Below, piece after piece: positions 8,599 to 17,339 of a stretch of 64,000 nucleotides of DNA. The notes under the pieces are model-generated. The model saw nothing but the letters and a program-made list of their open reading frames with translations, did not search any database and was not told the origin of the DNA. The DNA lies in contig JACGXE010000006.1 of NCBI GenBank assembly GCA_014138095.1, forward strand, positions 1 through 64,000. The letters run 5' to 3'. Within the stretch, counting starts at the first letter, position 1. Every line of letters starts with the position of its first letter. The position numbers and the translations under genes were made by a program. The stretch is from Ochrobactrum sp. RH2CCR150. Lineage in GTDB: Bacteria > Pseudomonadota > Alphaproteobacteria > Rhizobiales > Rhizobiaceae.

Positions 8599-9630
8599 TC
8601 AGGCCGAACTGCGCATGATCAGATGGCTGTCGAGATAGCGGATATCCTCGCCGGTTGCCGCGCTGCTGTCCTGTTCATTGATGCGAGAGAACAGCATATC
8701 CAGACCGAGCTGCGCGATCTGACGGTAATCCTGTGCTACCGTCGTCAAGGGCGGGCAGGTGAAGCGGCTGAGCGGATGATCGTCGTGTCCGGCAACCCGC
8801 AGATCGCTGCCTTCTTCGCGCCCGACGTGACGCCTGCGCTCAAAAGCGGCTGAAATCACACCGAAAGCCAGGCGATCATTGGCGCAGAGAACCGTGCGCG
8901 TCGGAAAACCGCCCCGGTCGAGAATACGCCCGGCCTCCTGATAGCCAAGCTCTTCAAAACTCCAGTTTTTTGGCGTCATCGGCAAAACGATGGGCTCGAT
9001 GCCCAGCCGTTCCATCGTGGCGATATAGGCCGCGCGGCGCTCAAGCGCGTTCTGGTTGACGGCAGGCATTTCCAGAAAACACGGATGCTCGCCGGTCCGG
9101 CACAGATATTCTGTGATATTGCCGATGCTGACCCGGTTGTCGGTGCCGACAAAGGGCTGGTCCTCGCCGATACGGCTGTCCAGAAACACCACAGGCATCG
9201 AATCGGAAAGGCTGGTCAGAAGCTTGGTGTCGGTTTCAAAACCGAGCGGCGCCATCAGAACACCGGCAATCTTGAGCGACATCAGCGAACGCATGGCGCG
9301 TGCTTCAAGCTTGCGCTCGCCATGCGACGACAGAACGATGGTCCAGTAACCTTCGGCGAGGCATCGCAATTCGATCTGGCGAATGATTTCGGCGTAGAAC
9401 GGGTCTGAAATATGCGGAACGATGACGCCGATATTTTTCGGCTTCTTGCGGTTGAGACTGACGGCAAAAATATTGGGCTGATAGTTGTGGTCCTTCAACG
9501 CCTTTTCGATGCGGGCGCGCGTCGAAGGCTTTACGCTTTCAGGATTATCGAAATATTTCGAGACCGTAGGACGCGACAAACCGCTCGCCACGGCGAACTC
9601 CTCCATCGTCCTGATCTTGTTTTCAGCCAT
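8599..9630 (-). CDS. LacI-family regulator of the tagatose-type operon
   Basis: A 343-residue repressor with helix-turn-helix GLSRPTVSKYFD and a sugar-sensing domain (PFVGTDN, VLCANDRLAFG). It shares long blocks with the regulator at 7497-8537 across its whole length (IRTME, YLCR, MPAVNQNALERR, AGHD, CPPLTTVAQDY), so the two are paralogues. The ATG at 9630 is chosen; an in-frame extension of 42 codons upstream has no homology to the paralogue. It is divergent from the binding-protein gene at 10042 and probably represses that operon. Confidence 0.87.
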   Translation of the reverse strand: MAENKIRTMEEFAVASGLSRPTVSKYFDNPESVKPSTRARIEKALKDHNYQPNIFAVSLNRKKPKNIGVIVPHISDPFYAEIIRQIELRCLAEGYWTIVLSSHGERKLEARAMRSLMSLKIAGVLMAPLGFETDTKLLTSLSDSMPVVFLDSRIGEDQPFVGTDNRVSIGNITEYLCRTGEHPCFLEMPAVNQNALERRAAYIATMERLGIEPIVLPMTPKNWSFEELGYQEAGRILDRGGFPTRTVLCANDRLAFGVISAAFERRRHVGREEGSDLRVAGHDDHPLSRFTCPPLTTVAQDYRQIAQLGLDMLFSRINEQDSSAATGEDIRYLDSHLIMRSSA

Positions 9631-9692
9631 GCTCCGCTTTCCTCGGGCTCTTCCCGACCGGGTGCCGAGACGCTCTCTCCACGCCTCAAGAT

Positions 9693-9708
9693 TTTTCCAT
9701 GCGTAAAT
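9693..9708 (-). promoter_or_regulatory. Candidate LacI-family operator, regulator side
   Basis: TTTTCCATGCGTAAAT, about 63 bases upstream of the regulator start. It matches the reverse complement of the site at 9834-9849 (TTTTCCACGTGTAAAA) at 13 of 16 positions, consistent with autoregulation. Confidence 0.45.
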
Positions 9709-9833
9709 TTTTTTCTTCGCAGAAGCAACTTGAATTTCGCCCACATAGGTGCCCAATCCAGTGGCACGAGCTTATAAGTTCCGTCAGACAGTCGAGAACT
9801 GACACTTCAAAGGCAAATTTAAATCGTTATAAA

Positions 9834-9849
9834 TTTTACACGTGGAAAA
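9834..9849 (+). promoter_or_regulatory. Candidate LacI-family operator, transporter side
   Basis: TTTTACACGTGGAAAA has a CACGTG core and near-dyad symmetry, set in AT-rich sequence. It resembles TTACATATGTAA before smoE (7073-7084), as expected for paralogous regulators with related operators. Confidence 0.5.
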
Positions 9850-10041
9850 TAATATATTGACACGTTGAACAAGCTCCATCATGTCTAGAGAAGCTCGATA
9901 ATGAGCTGAAGGCACCTGCCCTTCCGGGAGGTTTGAAGACTGACGCAAAGTGCTGCGGTCCGATGAACCAGCAGGTAAGTCATCATTCATGTCCCTGTTA
10001 GAAGGACAGCCCGGCAGACGCCGGTTCATTCGGAGGAAATC

Positions 10042-10944
10042 ATGTTTCGCAATTCTCTCGGCCGCATTCTCTTTTCCGGCGTCGCTTTGGCCATGATGGC
10101 AGGCGCTGCCTCTGCCGAAGGTGTTGGCGCATCGCTTCTCACCCAGCAGCATCCTTTCTACATCTCGCTCGCAGAAGCGATGAAGAAGGAAGCGCAGGCA
10201 GAAAACGTGCCGCTCGAAATCTCCATCGCCAATCAGGATCTGAGCAAGCAGCTCGCCGATGTGGAAGATTTCATCACCAAGGGCGTTGATGTCATCATCA
10301 TATCGCCGGTTGACAGCAAGGGCGTTCGCTCGGCCATCAACAAGGCTGAAAAAGCTGGCATCAAGGTCATCACCGTCGACGTGCCTGCAAACAATGTGGA
10401 CGTGACATCCTTCGTCGGCACTGACAACTTTGCCGGTGGCGAACGCGCTGCCGAGCTGATGGCCAAGACCATCGGCGAGAAGGGCAATGTCGCCGTCATC
10501 GACTACCCGACGGTTCAGTCGGTTGTTGACCGCATCGAAGGCTTCAAGAAGGGTATCGCCAAGTATCTGGACATCAAGATCGTGGCGATCCAGCCGGGCA
10601 TCACCCGTCCGGAAGCTCTGGCCACCGCGCAGAACATCCTGCAGGCCAATCCGGATATCGTTGGCATCTTCGGCTTCGGCGACGATGCTGCACTGGCTGC
10701 CGCATCGGCTGTGAAAGCCGCCAAGCTTGAAAACCAAGTCAAGGTAATCGGCTTTGACGGCATGGAAGAAGCCCGCAACGCCGTGAAGAACGACCCGATC
10801 ATGGTTGGCGTTATCGCGCAGTATCCGAACCAGATGGGCAAGGTTGCGGTTGAAACCGCCGTCAAGGTCATCAAGGGCGAGAGCGTTCCGGCCAAGCAGC
10901 CAATCGTTCCGGGCGTCGTCACCAAGGACGGCGAAACCAAGTAA
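10042..10944 (+). CDS. Sugar ABC transporter substrate-binding protein (CUT2, RbsB-like)
   Basis: A 300-residue periplasmic binding protein of the ribose/fructose/allose class. It has a Sec signal peptide (cleavage near ASA-EG) and the RbsB-like DVIIISPVDSKG and FVGTDN segments. A GGAGGAA site precedes the ATG. Because the operon encodes a sugar kinase and a GatZ-like enzyme but no dehydrogenase, the ligand is probably a ketohexose such as D-tagatose (inference). A stable hairpin follows before the ATPase gene. Confidence 0.88.
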   Translation: MFRNSLGRILFSGVALAMMAGAASAEGVGASLLTQQHPFYISLAEAMKKEAQAENVPLEISIANQDLSKQLADVEDFITKGVDVIIISPVDSKGVRSAINKAEKAGIKVITVDVPANNVDVTSFVGTDNFAGGERAAELMAKTIGEKGNVAVIDYPTVQSVVDRIEGFKKGIAKYLDIKIVAIQPGITRPEALATAQNILQANPDIVGIFGFGDDAALAAASAVKAAKLENQVKVIGFDGMEEARNAVKNDPIMVGVIAQYPNQMGKVAVETAVKVIKGESVPAKQPIVPGVVTKDGETK

Positions 10945-10994
10945 GACCGCGTGAAGCAGCGACACTCCTCCCAGTCGCTGTTTCCTTTCAGCGT

Positions 10995-11032
10995 GTGGCG
11001 GCCAGGAAAGCCTCCCCTTTCCGAGCCGCCAC
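10995..11032 (+). other. Hairpin after the binding-protein gene
   Basis: Arms GTGGCGGC (10995-11002) and GCCGCCAC (11025-11032) are perfect complements, and an inner stem GGAAAG/CTTTCC extends them to 14 pairs with one 2x2 mismatch. A smaller stem CAGCGAC/GTCGCTG lies about 20 bases before it. There is no T-run, so it is more likely a processing or stabilising structure than a full terminator. Confidence 0.6.
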
Positions 11033-11120
11033 CGCATCCCTTTAGACAGCAGCACTGCGCGACCCCGGTAACATCCGGTTCGTGACAGACTGCAGCAAAC
11101 GGAGCGCGGAGGCCTTAAAA

Positions 11121-12665
11121 GTGACAGATCCTGTGACAGCCACCAAATCCGAACAGAAGACGGCAGCAGATACGGTTCTGGAAATTCGCGATGTCGCGAA
11201 GTCTTTCGGCCCGGTCATCGCGCTGAAGCGCATGAACCTGACGGTGCGTCGTGGTCGCGTGCACACGCTGCTCGGCGAAAACGGCGCCGGCAAATCCACG
11301 CTGATGAAGATTTTGGCCGGCGTGTTCAAGCCAACATCCGGCACTATTTTGCTCAAAGGCGCGGCCTATGCGCCAAAGAATCCGCGCGACGCGCGCGCCA
11401 GCGGCATTGCTATCGTCTTTCAGGAATTGAGCCTCTCCCGCAACCTGACTGTTGCTGAGAATATTTTCGCGAACCACGAGCCAAGCCGTTTCGGCTTCAT
11501 CCGCGAGCGCGAGCTGAACGCGGAAGCGACCAGGCTTGTTGCGGATCTCGGACTTCCGGTCGATCCGCGCGCCAAGGTCGCCGATCTTTCGATTGCCCAG
11601 CGCCAGCTCGTCGAAATCGCCAAGGGATTGAGCCAGCCTGCTGACGTCGTCATTCTGGATGAGCCGACTTCGTCGCTGTCCGACAGCGAAGCGGAAATTC
11701 TGTTTTCGATCATTGAGCGCCTGAAGACACAAGGCACTGCCGTCATCTATATTTCGCACCGCATGGAAGAAATCATGCGGCTTTCCGACGACATTACAGT
11801 TGTTCGCGATGGCGAATATGTCACGACCGCCGAAAAGAGCGAGACCAGCATCGACCGTCTGATCGCGCTGATGGTCGGCCGCGAGATGAACGACATCTAC
11901 CCGCCGCGCGAAGCGCCGCGTCCCTCGGAAAATGTTCCGCCGATTCTGGCGACGAAGAACCTCTCCGTGCCGGGCAAATTTCACGATGTCACCATCGATG
12001 TGAAGCCCGGCGAAGTTCTCGGGCTGTTCGGGTTGGTCGGTTCTGGCCGTTCCGATGTGATGAAGGCGCTGTTCGGCATGCTGCGGCCCACGGGCGAAAT
12101 CAGGCTCGACGGTAAGGTCATCACGCTTTCCTCGCCGACCGATGCTATTCGCAACGGCATTGCTTTCGTGACCGAGAACCGCAAGGAAGAAGGTCTTGTT
12201 CTTCCGCATAGCGTCGAGCGCAACATTAACATGGTTGGGCTCGGACAGCTGGCCGGGCCTTTCGGCCTGATGCGCTCCAGAGCAGAGCGCTCCGCTGCCA
12301 AGGCGGAAGTGCTGCGTCTGGCCATCAAGACAGCATCCATCGACACGGTTGCCGGATCGCTCAGCGGCGGCAACCAGCAGAAGATCGTGCTGGCAAAGTG
12401 GCTGCAGACAAAGCCGCGCATCCTCATTCTCGACGAGCCGACGCGCGGTGTCGATGTCGGCGCGAAATTCGAAATCTATCGCATCATCCGTGAACTTGCC
12501 GCCAATGGCGCGGCGATCCTGATGGTTTCCTCCGAACTGCCGGAAGTGCTGGGTCTCAGCGACCGTGTGGCCGTCATGCATAACAAGCATGTCGCCGCCA
12601 TTGTCGATGCCGATGGCCTCACCCCCGAAACCGTCATGAGCTACGCAGCAGGAATGCACATATGA
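11121..12665 (+). CDS. Sugar ABC transporter ATP-binding protein (CUT2, RbsA/FrcA-like)
   Basis: A 514-residue double ATPase. The first domain has Walker A GENGAGKST and Walker B VVILDEPTSSL; the second has the typically altered P-loop (VGSGRSD), signature LSGGNQQK and ILILDEPTRGVDVG. The GTG at 11121 is chosen because GGAGG lies eight bases before it; an upstream GTG at 11082 has no such site. It overlaps the permease start by four bases. Confidence 0.92.
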   Translation: MTDPVTATKSEQKTAADTVLEIRDVAKSFGPVIALKRMNLTVRRGRVHTLLGENGAGKSTLMKILAGVFKPTSGTILLKGAAYAPKNPRDARASGIAIVFQELSLSRNLTVAENIFANHEPSRFGFIRERELNAEATRLVADLGLPVDPRAKVADLSIAQRQLVEIAKGLSQPADVVILDEPTSSLSDSEAEILFSIIERLKTQGTAVIYISHRMEEIMRLSDDITVVRDGEYVTTAEKSETSIDRLIALMVGREMNDIYPPREAPRPSENVPPILATKNLSVPGKFHDVTIDVKPGEVLGLFGLVGSGRSDVMKALFGMLRPTGEIRLDGKVITLSSPTDAIRNGIAFVTENRKEEGLVLPHSVERNINMVGLGQLAGPFGLMRSRAERSAAKAEVLRLAIKTASIDTVAGSLSGGNQQKIVLAKWLQTKPRILILDEPTRGVDVGAKFEIYRIIRELAANGAAILMVSSELPEVLGLSDRVAVMHNKHVAAIVDADGLTPETVMSYAAGMHI

Positions 12666-13657
12666 GCAACGTACCAAATCTCCAGAAGAAAGCAGTGGAC
12701 GCGGAAGTCCGCCGTTCGCTTTTCAGCTCCCCGCTGATCCGTCAATATGGCGGCATCATCATCTCGCTGGCCGTGCTCTGCGTGGTCTTCGCAGTGTTGA
12801 ACCCGCGCTTTCTCGCCTTCAACAACTTCATGAACATCATGCAGCAGGTGGCGGTGATTGCCGTTGCCGCCTATGGCATGACCTATGTGATCCTGCTCGG
12901 CGAAATCGACCTGTCCATCGGTTCGATCATCGCGGTTTCCGGCATGGTGGCGGCGCAAGCCTTTGCCATGGGTTTCGGTTTTGTGCCAACAGTCGTTTTC
13001 ACCCTTGCAGCGGGCGCCATCATGGGCGGGCTGAACGGTGTGCTGTCGGCAAAGCTCATGCTGCCATCCTTCATCGTGACCGTTGCAACAATGGGCATCT
13101 ATCGCGGCATGGTCAGTCTGCCGACCAATGGCGCGCCTGAAATCATCGAAAACGACACATGGCTCGCCATCGGTTCGGAGAATTGGCTCGGACTGCCGAT
13201 CATCATCTGGATTGTCGGCGTCCTGTTCATCTTGAACTATATCCTGCTGTCGAAGACCGTTTTTGGCCGCCGCATCTATCTGTCAGGCGGCAACAAGGAA
13301 GCGGCGATCTATTCGGGTATCCGCGTCGACCGCATCAAGATCATCGTCTTCATGCTTTCGGGCGTCATGGCGGCGATCAGCGGCATTCTCCTGTCGTCGC
13401 GCCTGTCCTCGGCGCAGACCAATGCGGGCATGGGCTACGAACTCGACGCCATTGCGGCGGTCGTGCTGGGCGGCACCTCGCTTGCTGGCAGCGTCGGCAC
13501 CATGGTTGGCACCATCCTCGGCGCGCTCATTATAGGCGTCATCAATAACGGCATGAACATGCTGTCGGTGCCTTACTTCTATCAGCTCATCGTCAAGGGC
13601 GTGGTCATTCTGGTCGCGGTCTGGCTCGATGTGCGCTCGAAATCCGTTCGTACGTAA
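12662..13657 (+). CDS. Sugar ABC transporter permease (CUT2, RbsC-like)
   Basis: A 331-residue inner-membrane permease with eight to ten hydrophobic segments. It carries the family signatures LGEIDLSIGSI and AAVVLGGTSLAGSVG. The ATGA overlap with the ATPase gene indicates translational coupling. Confidence 0.92.
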   Translation: MSNVPNLQKKAVDAEVRRSLFSSPLIRQYGGIIISLAVLCVVFAVLNPRFLAFNNFMNIMQQVAVIAVAAYGMTYVILLGEIDLSIGSIIAVSGMVAAQAFAMGFGFVPTVVFTLAAGAIMGGLNGVLSAKLMLPSFIVTVATMGIYRGMVSLPTNGAPEIIENDTWLAIGSENWLGLPIIIWIVGVLFILNYILLSKTVFGRRIYLSGGNKEAAIYSGIRVDRIKIIVFMLSGVMAAISGILLSSRLSSAQTNAGMGYELDAIAAVVLGGTSLAGSVGTMVGTILGALIIGVINNGMNMLSVPYFYQLIVKGVVILVAVWLDVRSKSVRT

Positions 13658-13671
13658 TCGCGGTGCAGCTT

Positions 13672-14619
13672 ATGAAAAAGATCATCACCATCGGCGAAAT
13701 CGTCGTCGAGATCATGGCCGTGGAAACCGGCAACGGTTTCAAGTCTGCCATCCCGTTGATCGGCCCGTTCGCTTCCGGCGCGCCTGCGATCTTTATCGAT
13801 CAGGCGGCCAAGATGGGCCAGCCTTGCGGCATGGTCAGCGCGGTGGGCAATGACGATTTCGGTGCGCTCAATGTCGAGCGCCTGCAAAGAGATGGCGTTG
13901 ATGTTTCGGCCATCGGCGTACATCCGACAGCCGCCACCGGCAGCGCCTTCGTGCGGTATCGCCCGGATGGCAATCGCGATTTCATCTTCAACATCAAGCA
14001 CAGCGCATGCAGTGCAATCGGCCTGACGCCGGAAGCTGAAAGGCTGATCGAGACCGCCGATCACCTGCATATCATGGGTTCGGCCCTGTTCTCCGATGGC
14101 ATTGTTTCGGCGATCCACGAGGCGACAATCCGCATCAAGGCGAAGGGCGGCACAGTGTCCTTCGACCCGAATATCCGCAAGGAAATGCTGGAATTGCCAG
14201 GCATGCGCCAGGCACTGGCCCATGCGCTGGAAAACACCGACCTGTTCATGCCAAGCGGCCCGGAAATCTTCCTCTTCACCAAGGCGACCGAGGAAAAGGC
14301 CGCCGTAGAAGAACTGCTGACGCGCGGTATCAAAGCCGTAGTGGTCAAGCGCGGTGCTGAAGGCGCAAGCTATTTCGACCAGTCCGGCGAAGTCTTCGCA
14401 CCTGCTTTCAAGGTCGAGGAAATCGACCCAACCGGAGCAGGCGACAGTTTTGGCGCAGCATTCGTTACCTGCTGGCTGCGCGACATGGCTCCGAAGGAAG
14501 CTCTGATCATCGCCAACGCCACCGGCGCGCGCGCCGTTGGTGTCAAAGGTCCGATGGAGGGCACCTCGACCATGGCCGAAATTGAAGCCTTCCTTCAGAA
14601 AAACGGAGTTCCAGCATGA
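13672..14619 (+). CDS. PfkB-family sugar kinase, probable tagatose kinase
   Basis: A 315-residue ribokinase-family enzyme that phosphorylates a sugar with ATP. It has the C-terminal signature DPTGAGDSFGAAF, with the catalytic Asp in GAGD, and the anion-hole glycines. The ATG at 13672 (MKKIITIGE) is chosen over a GTG three codons earlier. It overlaps the GatZ-like gene by four bases (ATGA). Related kinase plus GatZ-like pairs in Agrobacterium phosphorylate D-tagatose to tagatose-6-phosphate, so the same role is inferred. Confidence 0.8.
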   Translation: MKKIITIGEIVVEIMAVETGNGFKSAIPLIGPFASGAPAIFIDQAAKMGQPCGMVSAVGNDDFGALNVERLQRDGVDVSAIGVHPTAATGSAFVRYRPDGNRDFIFNIKHSACSAIGLTPEAERLIETADHLHIMGSALFSDGIVSAIHEATIRIKAKGGTVSFDPNIRKEMLELPGMRQALAHALENTDLFMPSGPEIFLFTKATEEKAAVEELLTRGIKAVVVKRGAEGASYFDQSGEVFAPAFKVEEIDPTGAGDSFGAAFVTCWLRDMAPKEALIIANATGARAVGVKGPMEGTSTMAEIEAFLQKNGVPA

Positions 14620-15896
14620 GCAGCACGAACGTTCTGAGCGCACTTCCCGCACGTTACGCCCGCGGCGTTCGCGGCGGCATCACGTCGATCTGCTCTGCGC
14701 ATCCGCTGGTGATCGAGGCAGCCCTTCTCGAAGGCATCGCGACCAACACGGACGTGCTGATCGAAGCCACCTGCAATCAGGTCAATCAGGATGGCGGCTA
14801 TACGGGCATGACGCCTGCCGATTTCCGTCGCTTTGTGGAAGATATCGCGGCTCGCGTCGGCTTCGACACCAAGCGGCTTATTCTGGGCGGCGACCATCTC
14901 GGTCCGAACCCGTGGAAGCATCTGCCTGCTGAAGAAGCCCTGCTGAAATCGGATGTCATGATCGATGCCTTCGTGCGCGCAGGCTTCACCAAGATCCATC
15001 TCGACACGTCGATGGGTTGCGCTGGCGAACCGGTCGCGCTGCCTGATGCCGTGACCGCCGAGCGCGCCGCGCGTCTGGCCAAGGTTTCTGAAGCAGCGGC
15101 CCGTGAAGCCGGATACGACCTGCCGGTCTATATCATCGGAACGGAAGTCCCGATCCCCGGCGGCGCTATGGAAGAAATCGAAGAGCTGGAACTGACCAAG
15201 CCGGGTGCTGCGGTCGAAACTGTCGCCATTCACCGCAAGGCTTTCGCCGCACTTGGACTGGAAGACGCCTTTGCCCGCGCCATCGGCGTGGTGGTGCAAC
15301 CGGGTGTCGAATTCGGCAACGAAAATGTTGTCTTCTACAACAGCGAGAAGGCGACGGCGCTGAGCGGCGTTATCAGCGAAATGCCGCAATTCGTTTTTGA
15401 AGCGCATTCGACCGACTATCAGCCGGTGGAAGCGCTTTCCGATCTGGTGCACGATGGTTTCGCCATTTTGAAAGTCGGCCCCGGCCTCACTTTCGCACTG
15501 CGCGAGGCGCTTTACGGCCTCGACCAGATTGCGGCTTTCCTCGACAAGCTGCCGGAAGAAGAAACCCTGCGCGGCAAAATGGAAGCCCTGCTTCTGGCCG
15601 AGCCGAAGAACTGGGAAAAGTATTATCACGGCGATGCGGAAGAACTGCGTCTGCAACGCCATTTCTCCTATAGCGACCGCATCCGCTATTACTGGCCACA
15701 CCCGGTGGCAACCACTGCCGTTGATGCGCTCTTGAAGCGTCTGGAAGGTCGCAAGATACCGGAAACGCTGATCAGCCAGTATTTGGGCACACTTTATCCG
15801 GCTGTCGCCTCCGGTGACGTCGAGCCGACACCGCACGCCCTGATGGTGGAAGCCGTCCGCAATGTCGTGCGCACTTATGGCAAGGCTGTAGCCTAA
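14616..15896 (+). CDS. GatZ/KbaZ-like protein, probable D-tagatose-6-phosphate 4-epimerase
   Basis: A 426-residue COG4573 protein with a TIM-barrel-type fold. Recognisable blocks are IEATCNQVNQDGGYTGMTP, LGGDHLGPNPW, HLDTSMGC and EAHSTDYQ. In enterobacteria GatZ assists the aldolase GatY, but no aldolase gene is present. In Agrobacterium, GatZ-like proteins beside a PfkB kinase were shown to epimerise tagatose-6-phosphate to fructose-6-phosphate; the identical pairing here supports that role. It is the last gene of the operon and is followed by a strong terminator. Confidence 0.8.
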   Translation: MSSTNVLSALPARYARGVRGGITSICSAHPLVIEAALLEGIATNTDVLIEATCNQVNQDGGYTGMTPADFRRFVEDIAARVGFDTKRLILGGDHLGPNPWKHLPAEEALLKSDVMIDAFVRAGFTKIHLDTSMGCAGEPVALPDAVTAERAARLAKVSEAAAREAGYDLPVYIIGTEVPIPGGAMEEIEELELTKPGAAVETVAIHRKAFAALGLEDAFARAIGVVVQPGVEFGNENVVFYNSEKATALSGVISEMPQFVFEAHSTDYQPVEALSDLVHDGFAILKVGPGLTFALREALYGLDQIAAFLDKLPEEETLRGKMEALLLAEPKNWEKYYHGDAEELRLQRHFSYSDRIRYYWPHPVATTAVDALLKRLEGRKIPETLISQYLGTLYPAVASGDVEPTPHALMVEAVRNVVRTYGKAVA

Positions 15897-15908
15897 ATTT
15901 CAAGAACA

Positions 15909-15933
15909 GCTTGCGCCCGAAACGGGCGCAAGC
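15909..15933. terminator. Bidirectional terminator between convergent operons
   Basis: Arms GCTTGCGCCCG and CGGGCGCAAGC form a perfect 11-base stem around an AAA loop, in a 43-base gap between convergent genes. CTTT follows on the plus strand and TGTTCTT on the minus strand. The weak T-runs are offset by the strong stem. Confidence 0.8.
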
Positions 15934-15939
15934 CTTTGC

Positions 15940-17319
15940 CTATTTCTCTGGCGCAAGCCGTGCCAGAAAATCGTCGCACCATCGTGTGACGTCGTGGGTT
16001 TTCAGAAAATCCATCATGCCGTTAAAGCGCTCCTGCCGTTCTTCCAGCTGCATGGAAAGTGCCCGCGCTATCGCATAGGCCACCGCTTCCGTGTCATAGG
16101 GATTGACCAGTACCGCGCCGTCCAGTTCCTGCGCAGCACCAGCAAAGCGTGAGAGCACAAGCACACCCGGATCATCGGGGTCTTGCGCCGCAACATATTC
16201 CTTTGCAACGAGATTCATGCCATCACGCAGCGGCGTGACCAGCCCCACTTTCGACAAGCGATAAAGCCCGGCCAGCACATCACGGTTGAGAGACCGGTTG
16301 ATATAGCGGATCGGCGTCCAGTCGAAGGTCGCATTGGCGCCATTGATGCGCCCGGCCATTTCCGCTACCTCCCGCTGCATCGCCTTATATTCCGGCACCT
16401 CGGTGCGAGACTTCGGCGTGACCTGCAAGAAGGTGACATTGCCGCGATTGACCGGATCGATTTTCATGAAATGCTCGAAAGCTTCGAGCCGATTGGTAAT
16501 CCCCTTGGAATAATCCAGCCTGTCGACGCCGATGATCAGATCGCGCCCGCTCATGCTGGCGCGCATGCGCTTTACAGAGGCACTGTTCTGCGTCTTCTGA
16601 GCAATCTCGGCAAAGATCTCCGTTTCGATACCAATGCCAAAACTGTCCACGCTGAAACTGCGCCCGAATGCTTCGAAGCGGCGGGGTTCTATCTGTTTGC
16701 CGATCTTTTCACGCCGCAAACCACCAATGAAATTCTCGACATCGTTTTCAGTCTGGAACCCGACGAGATCATAGGCCGTCAAGCCGCGAATGATCGCCTC
16801 ATGCACCGGTAGCGTCAAAAGCAGATCAGCCGGTGGCCAGGGAATATGCATGAAAAAGCCGATGCGATTTTCCACACCGCAGCGCCGCAACTCTTCGGCC
16901 AGCGGGATCAGATGATAATCATGCACCCAGATGATGTCGTCCGGCTCAAGCAGCGGCAGCAATTGCTGTGCGAACAACCGGTTCACGCGGAAATATCCCG
17001 CCATGTCCTTACGGGTATAATCGATCAGGTCGAGCCGGTAATGACAAAGCGGCCACAACATTCGGTTGGCGAAGCCAGCGTAATATTCGTCGATATCTTT
17101 CTTTTGCAGGCTCAACAGCGCGTAGCTGATCGGCCCCACCTGCTTTGTTTCAAGCTGGTGTGTCTGCCTGCCGGACAATGTTTCACCCGACCAGCCAAAC
17201 CAGACCCCGCCGCGCACATTCAAAGCCGCCTGCAAGGCGACGGCCAATCCTCCCGCCGGCGCTTTCCCTTGCTTGTCCGGCAAGGGCACCCGGTTGGAAA
17301 CCACGACAAGGCGTCCCAC
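15940..17319 (-). CDS. otsA: Trehalose-6-phosphate synthase OtsA
   Basis: A 459-residue GT20 glycosyltransferase that makes trehalose-6-phosphate from UDP-glucose and glucose-6-phosphate. Family motifs are the N-terminal VVVSNRVP, the glycine-rich GGLA loop, WVHDYHL, GFFMHIPWP, GVDRLDYSKGI and the C-terminal LRDGMNLVAKE. Full family length. It lies 20 bases downstream of otsB. Its product is an osmoprotectant; the thu genes further along can use external trehalose-like sugars. Confidence 0.95.
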   Translation of the reverse strand: MGRLVVVSNRVPLPDKQGKAPAGGLAVALQAALNVRGGVWFGWSGETLSGRQTHQLETKQVGPISYALLSLQKKDIDEYYAGFANRMLWPLCHYRLDLIDYTRKDMAGYFRVNRLFAQQLLPLLEPDDIIWVHDYHLIPLAEELRRCGVENRIGFFMHIPWPPADLLLTLPVHEAIIRGLTAYDLVGFQTENDVENFIGGLRREKIGKQIEPRRFEAFGRSFSVDSFGIGIETEIFAEIAQKTQNSASVKRMRASMSGRDLIIGVDRLDYSKGITNRLEAFEHFMKIDPVNRGNVTFLQVTPKSRTEVPEYKAMQREVAEMAGRINGANATFDWTPIRYINRSLNRDVLAGLYRLSKVGLVTPLRDGMNLVAKEYVAAQDPDDPGVLVLSRFAGAAQELDGAVLVNPYDTEAVAYAIARALSMQLEERQERFNGMMDFLKTHDVTRWCDDFLARLAPEK

Positions 17320-17339
17320 TCGTCTCTCCTTTCATCGTA

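Larger units (their letters stand above)
9631..10041. promoter_or_regulatory. Divergent control region of the tagatose-type operon
   Basis: A 411-base non-coding stretch between divergent genes. It contains two operator-like sites (9693-9708 and 9834-9849) and an AT-rich block near 9815-9860, likely the promoter of the transporter operon. A ribosome-binding site (GGAGGAA) lies just before the ATG at 10042. Nothing else is evident. Confidence 0.5.

Noticed and set aside
9784..11055. 423-codon minus-strand frame opposite the CUT2 binding protein
   Set aside because: It overlaps a clear signal-peptide protein and shows no domain; it also runs through the regulator-operon control region.
11115..12677. 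520-codon minus-strand frame opposite the CUT2 ATPase
   Set aside because: It is the mirror of a gene with complete Walker and signature motifs and has no ribosome-binding site.
14616..15896. Tagatose-1,6-bisphosphate aldolase subunit
   Set aside because: No GatY/KbaY catalytic subunit and no second kinase are present; the kinase plus GatZ-like pairing fits the 4-epimerase route better.
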